Below are positions 5,856 to 5,942 of a stretch of DNA of 5,942 bases, piece by piece. Source of the DNA: Clostridiales bacterium UBA1446 (GTDB lineage: Bacteria; Bacillota; Clostridia; Oscillospirales; Oscillospiraceae); contig DCTG01000075.1 of the NCBI GenBank assembly GCA_002329245.1, positions 1-5,942 of the forward strand, given 5' to 3'. A model generated the notes under the pieces. The model saw nothing but the letters and a program-made list of their open reading frames with translations, was not told the DNA's origin and made no database searches. Position numbers and translations under genes: made by a program. Positions within the stretch are counted from its first letter, which is position 1. The number at the start of each line of letters is the position of its first letter.

Positions 5856-5942
5856 GATTCCTCCGGCAGATCTGCGGGCTCTTCTAAAAGCTCCTCGGAA
5901 GGCTGGGCCGGCTCCTCAGAAGGCTGGGCCGGCTCCTCCGAA
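5852..5942 (-). CDS. Carboxy terminus of a Glu/Pro-rich repeat protein (5' end beyond window)
   Basis: On the minus strand the frame is open from the window edge to TGA 5854-5852, giving 29 residues. They consist of two SEEPAQP heptads, a third partial SEE, then LLEEPADLPEES. The tail is strongly acidic and proline-rich with no hydrophobic segment, so it ends as a flexible extended tail without a sortase signal or membrane anchor. Of the three minus-strand frames only this one is open, and the 21-bp DNA repeat keeps the frame. The stop lies 54 bases before the signal peptidase start. The protein's main domain is not visible. An exported substrate of the neighbouring peptidase is plausible, but so is an unrelated cytoplasmic protein. 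Confidence 0.65.
   Translation of the reverse strand, partial: SEEPAQPSEEPAQPSEELLEEPADLPEES
5900..5941 (-). repeat. 21-bp in-frame tandem repeat (two full units, continuing past the edge)
   Basis: Read on the minus strand, 5941-5921 and 5920-5900 are 21-base units (TCGGAGGAGCCGGCCCAGCC plus T, and the same with TCT in place of TCG) that differ at one base. A third copy begins TCCGAGGAG at 5899-5891 and then diverges. Each unit codes the heptad SEEPAQP. The near identity suggests recent duplication by slippage or unequal exchange. The array may well extend upstream beyond the window. Confidence 0.8.

Noticed and set aside
5854..5942. Plus-strand frame from ATG 5854 open to the window end
   Set aside because: There is no ribosome binding site before it. 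It would lie antisense to the minus-strand operon, and the Lys/Ala/Pro translation is the mirror of the repeat. The minus frame has coupled gene spacing to the signal peptidase.

Overview
The window looks like a chromosomal segment of a moderately GC-rich member of the Firmicutes, probably a clostridial or Oscillospiraceae-type anaerobe. This rests on strong AAAGGAGG-type ribosome binding sites, the close packing of a YqeG-family phosphatase, an M24 peptidase and a DUF3842 protein, and a signal peptidase paired with a DUF5305 protein. The taxonomic placement is an inference from gene families, not from a marker gene.

Positions 1-3192 (plus strand, GC-rich) hold a compact run of four genes. 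First is the 3' end of a YqeG-family HAD phosphatase. Two bases later comes a complete M24 (Xaa-Pro aminopeptidase-like) metallopeptidase, then a small DUF3842 protein, then a 12-helix MFS transporter of the CynX/NimT type. The transporter has no ribosome binding site of its own. A strong site 49 bases upstream instead serves a 14-codon TTG-started reading frame whose stop overlaps the transporter start as ATGA, which suggests translational coupling.

Positions 3193-3491 are a non-coding convergent gap with two hairpins. The one nearer the transporter has its U-rich tail on the minus strand, and the one nearer the minus-strand operon has its U-rich tail on the plus strand. The two transcripts would therefore overlap at their 3' ends.

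Positions 3492-5942 (minus strand) read right to left. First is the 3' end of a gene coding a Glu/Pro-rich heptad repeat (SEEPAQP, from a 21-bp DNA repeat). Next is a possible 12-codon micro-ORF overlapping that gene's stop (ATGA). Then comes a signal peptidase I of the Ser/His (SipW/archaeal-eukaryotic) type with a large amino-terminal polytopic membrane domain, and last a DUF5305 bitopic membrane protein. The signal peptidase and DUF5305 genes are clearly more AT-rich than the left half. The most interesting unit is this trio, which may be a dedicated export and processing module whose upstream substrate or surface protein is cut off by the window edge.
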